Positions 19,912 to 28,757 of a DNA stretch of 64,000 nucleotides are shown here, piece by piece. The notes below the pieces were generated by a model. The model was not told where the DNA came from. It searched no databases and saw nothing but the letters and a program-made list of their open reading frames with translations. Both the position numbers and the translations under genes were made by a program. Positions within the stretch are counted from its first letter, which is position 1, and each line of letters opens with the position of its first letter. The stretch comes from Granulosicoccus sp964390335 (GTDB lineage: Bacteria; Pseudomonadota; Gammaproteobacteria; Granulosicoccales; Granulosicoccaceae): positions 1-64,000 of the forward strand of contig CAYMHU010000001.1 in the NCBI GenBank assembly GCA_964390335.1, in the 5' to 3' direction.

Positions 19912-20340
19912 TTAAGAGTGGGTGGTTGACGCATCACTGGCTGCCAAGTGTTTCGACACCGCGCCAGTCAGTTGTTCAGCGTCGAACGGTTTTGCCAGAT
20001 GATCATCCGCACCAGCGACCCGGCCTCTAGCTCGATCAAACAGGCCATCCTTGCTGGATAACATGATCACGGGTATGTGCCGATAATCAGCATTATTTTT
20101 GATGAGCGCACAGGTTTGATAGCCATCCAGACGCGGCATCATAATATCGACAAACACGATGGCCGGTTTTTGATCAACCACCATGGCCAAGGCTTCGAAT
20201 CCATCGCTAGCGGTGACCACAGACAAACCAATATCGGTTAGAAATCCACTGGCTGAGCGTCTGACCGTTTTGCTGTCATCCACAACAAGCACCACCGGGC
20301 GCTCGGGGGAATCTGTTTTCTTGGTACTTAACCCTGCCAT
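19912..20340 (-). CDS. pilG: PilG: CheY-like response regulator
   Basis: First gene of the pilGHIJ-chpA operon, 142 aa. The receiver core has VVDDSKTVRRSA, the phosphoacceptor Asp in IVFVDIMMPRLDGY, Ser in VIMLSSKDGLFDRARG and Lys in AKPFDAEQL, with short N- and C-terminal extensions. PilG promotes pilus extension via PilB in Pseudomonas. It is divergent from gshB across a 166-bp interval, the same arrangement as in Pseudomonas. Confidence 0.94.
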   Translation of the reverse strand: MAGLSTKKTDSPERPVVLVVDDSKTVRRSASGFLTDIGLSVVTASDGFEALAMVVDQKPAIVFVDIMMPRLDGYQTCALIKNNADYRHIPVIMLSSKDGLFDRARGRVAGADDHLAKPFDAEQLTGAVSKHLAASDASTTHS

Positions 20341-20506
20341 ATTTTGGATCTCACGAAAGAGCTGAAATCGGAGCGCAAAGAGTAGCGCAAAGCCAGTCTC
20401 TCAAGCAACGAAACCAGCCAATTGAACAAAACTTTTCCACATCATTCAATGCGGTCAGTACACCCGTGCGATACTACACGCTGGTTTGGCATTGCAGTAA
20501 TAAAGA

Positions 20507-21499
20507 ATGAGTCTGACACTTGGCATTGTAATGGATCACATCGAGTCCATTACCCCTTACAAAGACACGACACTAGCGATGATGTTGGCAGCACAACATC
20601 GTGGCTGGACGATTCATGTGATATTGCAGGAAGACATCTACCTGCAGGCCGGACGAGTGTTTGCAGCCCGACGCAAAGTGCACGTGTTCGACGACAACGA
20701 CCATTGGTTTGATGCAGAAGATACGGTAGACGCACCGCTTGCCGAAAATGACATCATATTAATGCGCAAAGATCCGCCGTTCGACATGAACTACATCTAT
20801 ACAACCTACTTACTGGAACGTGCAGCCGAAGAAGGGGTATTGGTCAGCAACAAACCAGCCTCCTTACGCGACGTAAACGAGAAGTTGTATACCGCCTGGT
20901 TCAGCGAGTATTGCCCCGAAACCTTGGTCACAGCAAAAGCTGATCGTCTAAAAGCCTTTATAGATGAACATCAGGATGCCATTGTTAAGCCATTAGACGG
21001 CATGGGTGGTGAATCCATTTTCAGACTGACACCGTCAGACCCCAATATTAATGTGGTGCTTGAACACATGACCCAACGCGATTCGCGTCAAATCATGGCG
21101 CAGCGTTACATCCCTGAAATAAAAGCCGGCGACAAACGAGTACTTGTGGTCAATGGCAAACCAGTATCGCATGCCTTAGCGCGTGTGCCAGCCCAAGGAG
21201 AAACCCGTGGCAATCTGGCCGCAGGTGGTCGCGGCGTTCCAGAGCCATTGAATGACCATGATCGGCAGTTAGCTGAGCGAATAGGCCCGCACCTTGTGGA
21301 AAAAGGGCTGCTTTTTGTTGGTCTCGATATTATCGGCACTTACCTAACTGAAATAAACGTGACCAGCCCAACTTGCGTTCGTGAATTGGATGCGCACAAG
21401 CATGCGAACAATTCGGAGGCCACTGCAGGTGCGTATCAGCGCGGCATTAGCGACGACTACTTAGATGCCTTGCTCGCTCAGCGCGATTCCAGTACGTGA
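20507..21499 (+). CDS. gshB: Glutathione synthetase
   Basis: GshB (330 aa, slightly longer than the E. coli enzyme) joins gamma-glutamylcysteine and glycine using ATP. The N-terminal domain LGIVMDHIESITPYKDTT is characteristic, followed by the ATP-grasp region with VKPLDGMGGESIFR, QRYIPEIKAGDKRVLV and the glycine-rich loop NLAAGGRG. The C-terminal VTSPTCVREL segment is also a hallmark. It diverges from the pilG operon. Confidence 0.97.
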   Translation: MSLTLGIVMDHIESITPYKDTTLAMMLAAQHRGWTIHVILQEDIYLQAGRVFAARRKVHVFDDNDHWFDAEDTVDAPLAENDIILMRKDPPFDMNYIYTTYLLERAAEEGVLVSNKPASLRDVNEKLYTAWFSEYCPETLVTAKADRLKAFIDEHQDAIVKPLDGMGGESIFRLTPSDPNINVVLEHMTQRDSRQIMAQRYIPEIKAGDKRVLVVNGKPVSHALARVPAQGETRGNLAAGGRGVPEPLNDHDRQLAERIGPHLVEKGLLFVGLDIIGTYLTEINVTSPTCVRELDAHKHANNSEATAGAYQRGISDDYLDALLAQRDSST

Positions 21500-21539
21500 T
21501 CTACACTTATTTTTAAGATCCGCCTCGTAGCTAAGCTTC

Positions 21540-22403
21540 GTGTTGAACAGCACCGCTAAACCTGATGTACTAACCATTGCGCTTTTCGCTGCGGCTGCTG
21601 CGCACGCCGTTTTTATTCTGGGTGTTACATTCGACCCGGACTTAAACGAAACCCGTACCCCACCCCCATTGGAAGTATTGCTGGTTCAAAACAGTGACAG
21701 TGAACGTCCGGACGAAGCCGACTATCTAGCCGACCGATCACAAGACGGTGGTGGTGAAAACGAGACCAACACCCGACCGTCAGCGCCGTTCACCAGCGAT
21801 CAGGATCTGGATACCGATGGCATTGCTCAAACCGCAATGATCGAAAGCGCACCAGAGCAATCAGAGGCGAGTGAAGATACCGTGCTTACCACACTGTATT
21901 CTAATCAGGAGGTCAATACGGAAAATGAAGTTGAGTCTCCTGATCAGGAAACCGATCTCAATGCTGATGTTGAAGTTGATTACACACTTGAGATTGCTCG
22001 ACTACAAGCGGAAATTGATCGTCAACAAGAGCAGACTGCCAAACGCCCGAGAAAGAAATTCCTGACAGCACGTACTCATGAATCATCTTCTGCAACATAC
22101 ATGCATGCCTGGGTTGAGAAAGTCGAGCGCATAGGTAATTTAAATTACCCTGATGCTGTGAGACGCAATCGCTTATCGGGCGCAGTTGTTATGACAGTCG
22201 GTATCTTTAAAAACGGTGCTATTGAAAGCATTGCAATAGATGAATCGTCGGGCGAACAACTACTAGATGATGCCGCCAAACGCATTGTACGACTGGCCAG
22301 CCCGTTTAATCCGCTATCGGGCACACTTCGTGAAGAAACCGATATTCTGTATATAACCAGAACTTGGGATTTTCAAAACTCCAATTCGGTCACGTCTTAC
22401 TAA
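21540..22403 (+). CDS. tonB: Energy transducer TonB-family protein
   Basis: The 287-aa protein has one N-terminal transmembrane helix (about 11-28, LTIALFAAAAAHAVFILGV), a long acidic periplasmic linker rich in Glu, Asp and Ser, a Gln/Glu coiled segment, and a C-terminal TonB domain (IGNLNYPDAVRRNRLSGAVV and VMTVGIFKNGAIESIAID). It lacks the Pro-rich region of classic TonB. Start taken as GTG at 21540. It is followed by yqgE as in Pseudomonas, where this paralogue (TonB3) is linked to twitching; that link is known there and only inferred here. Confidence 0.85.
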   Translation: MLNSTAKPDVLTIALFAAAAAHAVFILGVTFDPDLNETRTPPPLEVLLVQNSDSERPDEADYLADRSQDGGGENETNTRPSAPFTSDQDLDTDGIAQTAMIESAPEQSEASEDTVLTTLYSNQEVNTENEVESPDQETDLNADVEVDYTLEIARLQAEIDRQQEQTAKRPRKKFLTARTHESSSATYMHAWVEKVERIGNLNYPDAVRRNRLSGAVVMTVGIFKNGAIESIAIDESSGEQLLDDAAKRIVRLASPFNPLSGTLREETDILYITRTWDFQNSNSVTSY

Positions 22404-22474
22404 TTCGTTAAATTAGGCTTGATTGTTCAGTCAGCAAAGGTACACTTAGCTAACAGGTAGCTAGAGTCACCACC

Positions 22475-23026
22475 GTGAACCTTACACATCATTTTCTGTT
22501 ATCGATGCCGCAAATGTCTGATGCACGATTCAGGCAAGCGCTGATCTACATTCTTGATCACGACAAGGATGGTGCATGGGGTGTGGTGATCAATCAAGCC
22601 TTAGACATGACGCTTCTGGAAGTGTTCAAACAACTCAACATTGATTCAACACATTCAGACATTAACAACGAAATTATCTTAAAAGGCGGCCCGGTCGATA
22701 TGGAACACGGGTTTGTTTTGCACTTACCCAGCACAAGCTTTGAATCAACTCGGCACTTCGATGGCGGGGTGTCCTTATCCAGTTCACGCGATGTACTTGA
22801 AGCATTGGCTGAACGTAGCGAACCAACCGAGCACCTTGTGTTACTGGGTCATGCTGGCTGGGGTCCAGGGCAGCTAGAGCAAGAAATCAGCGATAACGTT
22901 TGGCTAACCTGCGAAGCAGATCTAGAGATCATTTTCCACACACCGGTAAATCAAATGCGCGAAGCGGTGGCCGGTCTTATCGGAGTCGACCTGGGTTCAA
23001 TCGTTGGCGAATCGGGGCACGCTTGA
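22475..23026 (+). CDS. yqgE: YqgE/AlgH family protein (UPF0301)
   Basis: The 183-aa product carries the family signatures LTHHFLLSMPQM at the N-terminus, WGVVINQALDMTL and ILKGGPVDMEHGFVLH in the middle and LGHAGWGPGQLEQEI near the C-terminus. The biochemical role is unknown; in Pseudomonas the homologue (AlgH) affects alginate expression. The GTG start at 22475 aligns with the family. Its stop overlaps the start of ruvX, a common arrangement. Confidence 0.94.
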   Translation: MNLTHHFLLSMPQMSDARFRQALIYILDHDKDGAWGVVINQALDMTLLEVFKQLNIDSTHSDINNEIILKGGPVDMEHGFVLHLPSTSFESTRHFDGGVSLSSSRDVLEALAERSEPTEHLVLLGHAGWGPGQLEQEISDNVWLTCEADLEIIFHTPVNQMREAVAGLIGVDLGSIVGESGHA

Positions 23027-23478
23027 GCCAAGCACCACGCTCAGGCCATTATCTTTGTTTTGACTACGGCACGGTTCGTATTGGCGTGGCTGTCGGTAAC
23101 TCGCAGCTTGGCACTGCAACACCATTAGTTGCCGTTAAGAACAACAGCGGTACCCCAGACTGGAGCGCCATCGATCAAGCAATAGCCGATTGGCAACCGG
23201 TTGGTTTGGTGGTTGGCATTCCGCTCACCGAGAACGCTGAGGTGCAAGAAATGACACACTTAGCGCGCGGCTTTCGCAAAAGACTGGCAAAGCGAACTGA
23301 AATTGCCGTTTTTGACGCCGATGAGAGCTTTACATCCGTGCAAGCCCAGCAAGAATTGAAAAAGATGCGTGCGAATGGCCAACGAGGCAGGACACAGAAA
23401 GCCGATATAGATACACTGGCTGCCGCACTAATATTAGAACGCTGGTTCAACAGCCACTTCACAGGGTCGACAACCTAA
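23023..23478 (+). CDS. ruvX: Holliday junction resolvase RuvX (YqgF)
   Basis: The 151-aa protein has the RNase H-like nuclease fold of YqgF: CFDYGTVRIGVAVG with the first catalytic Asp, LVVGIPLTENAE, the acidic DADESFTSVQA segment and KADIDTLAAALIL with the last Asp pair. It is implicated in 16S rRNA 5' maturation in bacteria. The likely start is TTG at 23023, which overlaps the yqgE stop (TTGA); an open frame extends upstream to 22900 inside yqgE but is not part of the family. Confidence 0.9.
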   Translation: MSQAPRSGHYLCFDYGTVRIGVAVGNSQLGTATPLVAVKNNSGTPDWSAIDQAIADWQPVGLVVGIPLTENAEVQEMTHLARGFRKRLAKRTEIAVFDADESFTSVQAQQELKKMRANGQRGRTQKADIDTLAAALILERWFNSHFTGSTT

Positions 23479-23482
23479 GGCA

Positions 23483-23986
23483 ATGACGCAATACAGCCAC
23501 AATATTGTCAGCGAATGGCTAGAGGCTATGCAACAGCGGCTGCAAGCTATAGTCACTGAAGACGACTCGGTTGCCATGATAGGCATTCGTACCGGCGGCG
23601 TTGACGTAGCTCGCCATCTTCACTCGGCTTTAAATATTAGTGAACCGCTGGGTGAACTGAACATCTCATTTTACCGTGACGACTTTAGCACCGTGGGCTT
23701 ACACCCCGTCGTCGGACCTTCACAGGTTCCCATCAATGTTGAAGGCCGGCATATTATTCTGGTGGACGATGTACTGAGCACAGGCCGAACAGTGCGCGCG
23801 GCAATGAATGAAATTTTTGATTATGGCAGACCATCTCGCATTACCCTGGCGGTGTTGGTGCAACGTACCGGCCATGAACTGCCAATAAGAGCAGATATCA
23901 TTGGACACTCTATTGATGTACCGGAAAACGAACATGTGTCACTGGATGCGCAACACATGACAATCTCGGTGGGACAACGTAAGTAA
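23483..23986 (+). CDS. pyrR: PyrR bifunctional pyrimidine regulator/uracil phosphoribosyltransferase
   Basis: The 167-aa product is a type I phosphoribosyltransferase with the PRPP-binding motif IILVDDVLSTGRTVRAAMN and the family segment RTGGVDVARHL. In Bacillus PyrR controls pyr mRNA attenuation; in Pseudomonas-like organisms it affects pyr gene expression but the mechanism is less clear, and I did not identify an attenuator here. It is 5 bp from ruvX and overlaps pyrB by 1 bp. Confidence 0.94.
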   Translation: MTQYSHNIVSEWLEAMQQRLQAIVTEDDSVAMIGIRTGGVDVARHLHSALNISEPLGELNISFYRDDFSTVGLHPVVGPSQVPINVEGRHIILVDDVLSTGRTVRAAMNEIFDYGRPSRITLAVLVQRTGHELPIRADIIGHSIDVPENEHVSLDAQHMTISVGQRK

Positions 23987-24999
23987 TGAGTCAAGCAGTA
24001 GCAAACACTATTTTAAATACTGACCCACAGTTCAATCGCTTTAATAAATTACATCATTTCATTGATATCAATGGATTAGACAAAGAAACGCTGACGCATA
24101 TTCTGGACACTGCCGAAGGCTTTACCAGTGTTAATGACAAATCCATCAAAAACGTTCCGCTACTACGCGGAAAAACGGTCGCAAACCTGTTCTTTGAAAA
24201 CAGCACCCGAACTCGAACCGCATTTGAACTTGCCGCAAAGCGCTTATCGGCAGACATTTTAAACATCGACCTGGTCACCTCCTCCACCAAAAAAGGCGAA
24301 TCTTTACTGGACACCTTGCGGGTGTTGGAATCATTGCAAAGCGATATGTTTGTAGTTAGGCACAGTGATTCCGGTGCGGCCGACTTTATTGCCCGGCATG
24401 TGGCACCTACCATTAACGTTATTAATGGTGGCGACGGCCAACATGCTCACCCCACCCAGGCAATGCTGGATATGTTCACGATTCGCCGACACAAAGGCGA
24501 ATTTGAAAAACTCTGTGTGGTAATCATTGGCGATATTCGACATTCACGTGTGGCGCGCTCGGGCATTGCAGCACTAGTAACGCTAGGTGCAGGTGAAGTT
24601 CGCGTTGTTGCACCGCAAACCCTGTTACCGGCTGATGTTGAATCACTGGGCGTCAACGTATACACAGACATTAATAAAGCACTAAACGGAGCAGATGTTG
24701 TCATGGGGCTACGTTTGCAAAACGAGCGCATGACCAGCGCAACTGTACCCAGCACGGGTGAGTTTTACCGAACGTTTGGACTCACACCCGAGCGGTTAAA
24801 ACTTGCCAAACCCGATGCCATTGTTATGCACCCGGGACCAACCAATCGCGGTGTTGAAATTGAAGCAAGTGTTGCCGATGGTAAGCAGTCAGTTATCTTG
24901 CAACAAGTGACCTACGGTATTGCGGTGCGCATGGCGGTTATGTCTATCATTATGGGCCACGGTGAAGAAGTCCGCGAAGCCGAGGCTGGCAACCTATGA
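23986..24999 (+). CDS. pyrB: Aspartate carbamoyltransferase catalytic chain
   Basis: PyrB (337 aa) forms carbamoyl aspartate in pyrimidine synthesis. The carbamoyl phosphate motif FFENSTRTRTAFELAAKRL, the second KKGESLLDTLRVLE segment and HPTQAMLDMFTI are all present, and the C-terminal MHPGPTNRGVEI is canonical. It has a short N-terminal extension like the Pseudomonas enzyme, which assembles with the dihydroorotase-like PyrC'. The start overlaps pyrR (TAATG) and the stop overlaps pyrC' (ATGA). Confidence 0.97.
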   Translation: MSQAVANTILNTDPQFNRFNKLHHFIDINGLDKETLTHILDTAEGFTSVNDKSIKNVPLLRGKTVANLFFENSTRTRTAFELAAKRLSADILNIDLVTSSTKKGESLLDTLRVLESLQSDMFVVRHSDSGAADFIARHVAPTINVINGGDGQHAHPTQAMLDMFTIRRHKGEFEKLCVVIIGDIRHSRVARSGIAALVTLGAGEVRVVAPQTLLPADVESLGVNVYTDINKALNGADVVMGLRLQNERMTSATVPSTGEFYRTFGLTPERLKLAKPDAIVMHPGPTNRGVEIEASVADGKQSVILQQVTYGIAVRMAVMSIIMGHGEEVREAEAGNL

Positions 25000-26354
25000 C
25001 ACACTTTCATATTAAAGACGCACGAGTCATAGACCCTGCTAACAATACAGATGAACGCAAAGATTTATTCATTAGTAACGGTGTTCTAACTGACAAAATC
25101 GCGCCATCTAATGCCGCCGATACCCACAAAATAGAAGCCGACAACCTCATCGCCTGCCCCGGCTTCACCGATTTATACGCACGCTTACGCGAGCCCGGCT
25201 TTACCCGCAAAGGCACCATTGCTTCTGAAAGTAAAGCTGCACTGCATGCGGGGTTTACGCGTGTGTTCTGTGCACCTGATACACATCCGGCAATCGACTC
25301 AACAGCAACCGTTGAACTCATTAAACAAAAAGCCAACAGTGCGGGTGGTTCGCAAGTCATACCCATTGGCGCGTTAACGCAAGGCCTTGCAGGTGAAATG
25401 CTCAGTGAGATGGCTACCCTGTATAACGCAGGCTGTCCAATAATGAGTAACGGTGATAAACCGATATCGGACACCGGTGTGTTGTTAAGCGCGATGCAAT
25501 ACGCGGCCAGCTTCGATATCCCAATACTTATAAACCCGATCGACCCTGCGATCGCTGGCGAAGGTTGCGCCCACGACGGTGCAATGGCCACACAACTTGG
25601 CTTACCGGGCATTCCGGTGATTGCCGAAACTGTAGCTTTAACGCGACTGATCGAAATGAGCAGAAGCACCGGTTGTCGAATTCATTTGTCGCGTTTGAGT
25701 TCTGCGCGCAGCATTGACTTGGTTCGACAAGCCAAAGCAGAGGACTTACCAATAACATGCGATGTCGGCATACATCATTTGTATTTTAGCGATGCACAGT
25801 TAAGTGGGTTCAATGTTAACTATCATTCGCTTGTACCTTTTAGAAGTGAAACAGACAGAGACGCACTTCGACTCGGCATTAAAGACGGTACCGTTGATGC
25901 TATTTGTTCCGATCATGCACCTCATGACAACGATGCCAAACTGGCTCCGTTTCCAAGTAGTGGTGCCGGTTTGTCTGCATTCGATGTGTTTCTGCCCTTG
26001 TTGATTGGCTTGCCCAAGCTGCTCGATATGCCTATTGGCGATGTGATCGCGAAAGTAACCAGCGGTCCGGCACAGGTGGTTTATGGCCTTGCGGAATCGC
26101 AAGTTTCATCATTGCATTGTCCCACCGGCATTGACCAAACCGGCTTAGTTCCCGGCTCAGTCGCCGATCTAGTGTTAATTGATCTAGAACGGTCTCGCGA
26201 TATCAGTGCTGAAAATTTTGCTAGCGCCGGACTCAATTCGCCCCTAGTTGGTGTGGACAATCTGCAAGCTTGCTCCGGCGAGGCAACACCAATTCAAGGA
26301 TTGGTCACGCACTCATTTGTTGCAGGTTCACTCATCTTACATTTGACGACGTAG
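24996..26354 (+). CDS. pyrC': PyrC' (PyrX): dihydroorotase-like non-catalytic subunit
   Basis: The 452-aa protein has the amidohydrolase fold of dihydroorotase, but the first metal motif reads DLYARLREPG (59-68), where active enzymes have D-x-H-x-H; Tyr61 and Arg63 replace the two histidines. The later motif ICSDHAPHDND is kept. In Pseudomonas this kind of inactive homologue is needed to hold the aspartate carbamoyltransferase complex together. The 4-bp overlap with pyrB supports a stoichiometric partner role. A real dihydroorotase would have to be encoded elsewhere. Confidence 0.92.
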   Translation: MTHFHIKDARVIDPANNTDERKDLFISNGVLTDKIAPSNAADTHKIEADNLIACPGFTDLYARLREPGFTRKGTIASESKAALHAGFTRVFCAPDTHPAIDSTATVELIKQKANSAGGSQVIPIGALTQGLAGEMLSEMATLYNAGCPIMSNGDKPISDTGVLLSAMQYAASFDIPILINPIDPAIAGEGCAHDGAMATQLGLPGIPVIAETVALTRLIEMSRSTGCRIHLSRLSSARSIDLVRQAKAEDLPITCDVGIHHLYFSDAQLSGFNVNYHSLVPFRSETDRDALRLGIKDGTVDAICSDHAPHDNDAKLAPFPSSGAGLSAFDVFLPLLIGLPKLLDMPIGDVIAKVTSGPAQVVYGLAESQVSSLHCPTGIDQTGLVPGSVADLVLIDLERSRDISAENFASAGLNSPLVGVDNLQACSGEATPIQGLVTHSFVAGSLILHLTT

Positions 26355-26535
26355 TCGCTCTATAAGTGCCTCAGGGTTAATAATCAGGTTCATTCTGCGT
26401 TATTACCTCACCGCTTCTGATTTTCTGTTCGTGAACTATATGTACACTTCGGTGTAGCTATGGTGTAATGACCGGCGAAAGGTAGCTTCCAACATGAGCA
26501 CCTTGCCTAGATTCTCAATTAGAGGAAATAACTTA

Positions 26536-27636
26536 ATGTCACGTAGAAAATTTATAACAACCGGCGGCGCGCTTGGCTTAGGTGCTGTTGCAGGCTCCGG
26601 TATCATTACTTCAGCTCCGGCTATTGCCCAAGGCAAAACGAAGCTGACTGTTGTGTCAACCTGGCCACGCGACTTCCCCGGTTTGGGCGTGAGTGCACAA
26701 CGATTGGTTGCGCGCATAGCTGAGCTGTCTCAGGGTCAAATCGAAACGGAATACTTCGCAGCTGGCGAACGTGTTGGTGCGTTCGATTCATTCGACGAAG
26801 TTGCATCGGGTAACGCTCAGGCGTACATCGCTGCTGACTACTACTGGAAAGGCAAGCACCCTGCATTCGCCTACTTCACAGCCGTACCAATGGGCTTAAC
26901 CACCACTGAGTGGTCAGCTTGGATCAAATTCATGGACGGTCAAACACTGTGGGACGAAGTGTCTGCAGAATTCGGACTTAAAGCGTTGCCTTGTGGTTCA
27001 ACTGGCTGTCAAATGGGCGGTTGGTTCAACAAAGAAATCAACAGCGCTGATGACCTTAAAGGTCTGAAAATGCGTATCCCTGGTCTTGGCGGCGACGTTA
27101 TGGCGAAGCTGGGCGCATCTCCTGTGTCACTACCTGGTGGTCAGATTTATGAAAACCTCGTGTCTGGCGCTATCGACGCGACAGAGTGGGTTGGTCCATA
27201 CAACGATTACTTCATGAAGTTTTATGAAGCAGCGAAGTACTACTACGCTGCAGGTATGCACGAAGCAGGCAGTTCTTTGGCGTTCGGTATGAACAAAGAG
27301 TTCTGGGATGGCTTATCAAAATACGAACAAGCTATTATCAGTGCTGCTTGTTATGAAGAGCATGCCAATCAGTACGACGAAGCCACAGCGAAGAACGGCG
27401 AATACCTTGCCAAGATGGTTGCCGAGAATGGTGTTGAAGTGCGTGAATTTAACGACGACACCTACGATAGCTTTGGTGAAGCAGCTGAAGAAGTATTTGA
27501 AGAAACTCGTGATCACAGCGCATTGGCTGCGAAAGTACACGATAGCTTCGTTACTGCTCGAGCTGAACTGGGTGGATGGTTGAAGTATGCCGGTGTTGGT
27601 TACAGTAACCAGCGTAACCGAATACTCGATATATAG
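26536..27636 (+). CDS. dctP: TRAP transporter substrate-binding protein (DctP/TakP type, Tat signal)
   Basis: The 366-aa periplasmic binding protein starts with a twin-arginine signal peptide (SRRKFIT then a hydrophobic stretch and APAIAQ cleavage region). Its core resembles the TakP alpha-keto-acid group of DctP proteins: GGWFNKEINSADDLKGLKMR, GLGGDVMAKLGASPVSLPGG and IDATEWVGPYNDY. I chose ATG 26536 because AGAGGAAA lies 7-8 nt upstream and the Tat motif follows at once. It probably binds a 2-oxo acid or other organic acid with calcium or sodium; the ligand cannot be read from the sequence. Confidence 0.92.
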   Translation: MSRRKFITTGGALGLGAVAGSGIITSAPAIAQGKTKLTVVSTWPRDFPGLGVSAQRLVARIAELSQGQIETEYFAAGERVGAFDSFDEVASGNAQAYIAADYYWKGKHPAFAYFTAVPMGLTTTEWSAWIKFMDGQTLWDEVSAEFGLKALPCGSTGCQMGGWFNKEINSADDLKGLKMRIPGLGGDVMAKLGASPVSLPGGQIYENLVSGAIDATEWVGPYNDYFMKFYEAAKYYYAAGMHEAGSSLAFGMNKEFWDGLSKYEQAIISAACYEEHANQYDEATAKNGEYLAKMVAENGVEVREFNDDTYDSFGEAAEEVFEETRDHSALAAKVHDSFVTARAELGGWLKYAGVGYSNQRNRILDI

Positions 27637-27695
27637 TCCATCGTTCTACCACTAGCCATTGAATAGCACCTTGTTGTTATAATCCAATGGTTATC

Positions 27696-27720
27696 AGGAT
27701 GGGGCGCTCTGCCCCATCCT
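27696..27720 (+). terminator. Strong hairpin between TRAP binding protein and small permease genes
   Basis: AGGATGGGGC and GCCCCATCCT form a perfect 10-bp stem around GCTCT, 60 bp after the dctP stop. No U-tract follows, so it is more likely an mRNA-stabilising or partly terminating element that lets the binding protein be made in excess over the permeases. Confidence 0.6.
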
Positions 27721-27744
27721 CTATCAACACTCTATGAGGACGTT

Positions 27745-28734
27745 ATGAACAATGACGCGCTGAGCCTACGCCGTCCCGCTACAAAGATGCGACTATTCGG
27801 ATGGGCCATGTTGGCTACCTTGTTCACCTACCTTCTCAACAACTATCTAACAATAAATAATGGCTTGCCCGGCGCAAGCGCCTTGTTCAGCGGTGAGATT
27901 ACAACAGGCTCCTTAATTCAACTCGCTATCTACCTAGCCGGCTTCTTGCTCGTGTGGTTTTATGTCATGCGCACTAAAAGCAAATCGCTGCGACTGGATG
28001 CCGAAATCATCACACGATTCAACACTTATCTTATTCGTGGATTTTTCTGGGCCGTGGTGTTTGTAGGCTTAGCCGACATGAGTATTTCATTTTTACGAGT
28101 TGAGGGACTCCTTGGCAACGTTGTCAGTGGCGAAATGGTCAAAGAGCTTGGTCGCTCAACTTACCGCGGCACTTATATTCACTATCCGCTTATTGCATTG
28201 GGATTTGTGGTGGCCTTGTTCACGCGCACTCTCGGTTTTCAATGGTTAGCACTGCTGATTGTTGTGGCAGAACTCGCCATTGTGATAACACGATTTATCT
28301 TCTCGTACGAGCAAGCTTTTATGGGCGATCTCGTGCGATTCTGGTATGCCGCGCTATTTTTGTTTGCCAGTGCGTACACCTTATTGCACGAAGGGCATGT
28401 GCGAGTAGACGTACTGTATGCAGGCCTGTCACGACGTAAAAAAGGAGCCGTGAATGCGTTCGGCGCCATCGTCCTGGGAATGTCGTTGTGTTGGACCATA
28501 ATTATTATCGGGTTTAAAAGTAAGGCAGCTATTATCTACTCGCCACTATCGAATTTCGAAGTGTCCCAATCTGGTTTTGGTATGTACACCAAATACCTGA
28601 TGGCAGGCTTTTTGGCGGTATTTGCCGTTACCATGCTTATTCAGTTTGTCAGTCAAATGTTTGAAGCATACGCAGACTATCGCGAAGACCCAGGTGGTCG
28701 TGAACCTGAAACCACTGAAGCATCCACCCATTAA
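27745..28734 (+). CDS. dctQ: TRAP transporter small permease subunit (DctQ type)
   Basis: The 329-aa membrane protein is larger than the common 170-200 aa DctQ. It has about eight hydrophobic segments, including an N-terminal pair (20-75) before the usual four-helix DctQ region (about 180-300) with LHEGHVRVDVLYAGLSRRKK, the hallmark of this subunit. It pairs with the long large permease downstream; both enlarged forms occur together in the mannitol/chloroaromatic-type TRAP systems. ATG 27745 is preceded by a purine-rich site (GAGGACG). Confidence 0.9.
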   Translation: MNNDALSLRRPATKMRLFGWAMLATLFTYLLNNYLTINNGLPGASALFSGEITTGSLIQLAIYLAGFLLVWFYVMRTKSKSLRLDAEIITRFNTYLIRGFFWAVVFVGLADMSISFLRVEGLLGNVVSGEMVKELGRSTYRGTYIHYPLIALGFVVALFTRTLGFQWLALLIVVAELAIVITRFIFSYEQAFMGDLVRFWYAALFLFASAYTLLHEGHVRVDVLYAGLSRRKKGAVNAFGAIVLGMSLCWTIIIIGFKSKAAIIYSPLSNFEVSQSGFGMYTKYLMAGFLAVFAVTMLIQFVSQMFEAYADYREDPGGREPETTEASTH

Positions 28735-28757
28735 TTCACAGGCTTAATTGACGTCTT

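Noticed and set aside
22900..23022. N-terminal extension of ruvX inside yqgE
   Set aside because: The extra 41 residues are Arg/Ser-rich shadow translation of yqgE; the family starts at the CFDYGTVRIGVAVG region soon after TTG 23023.
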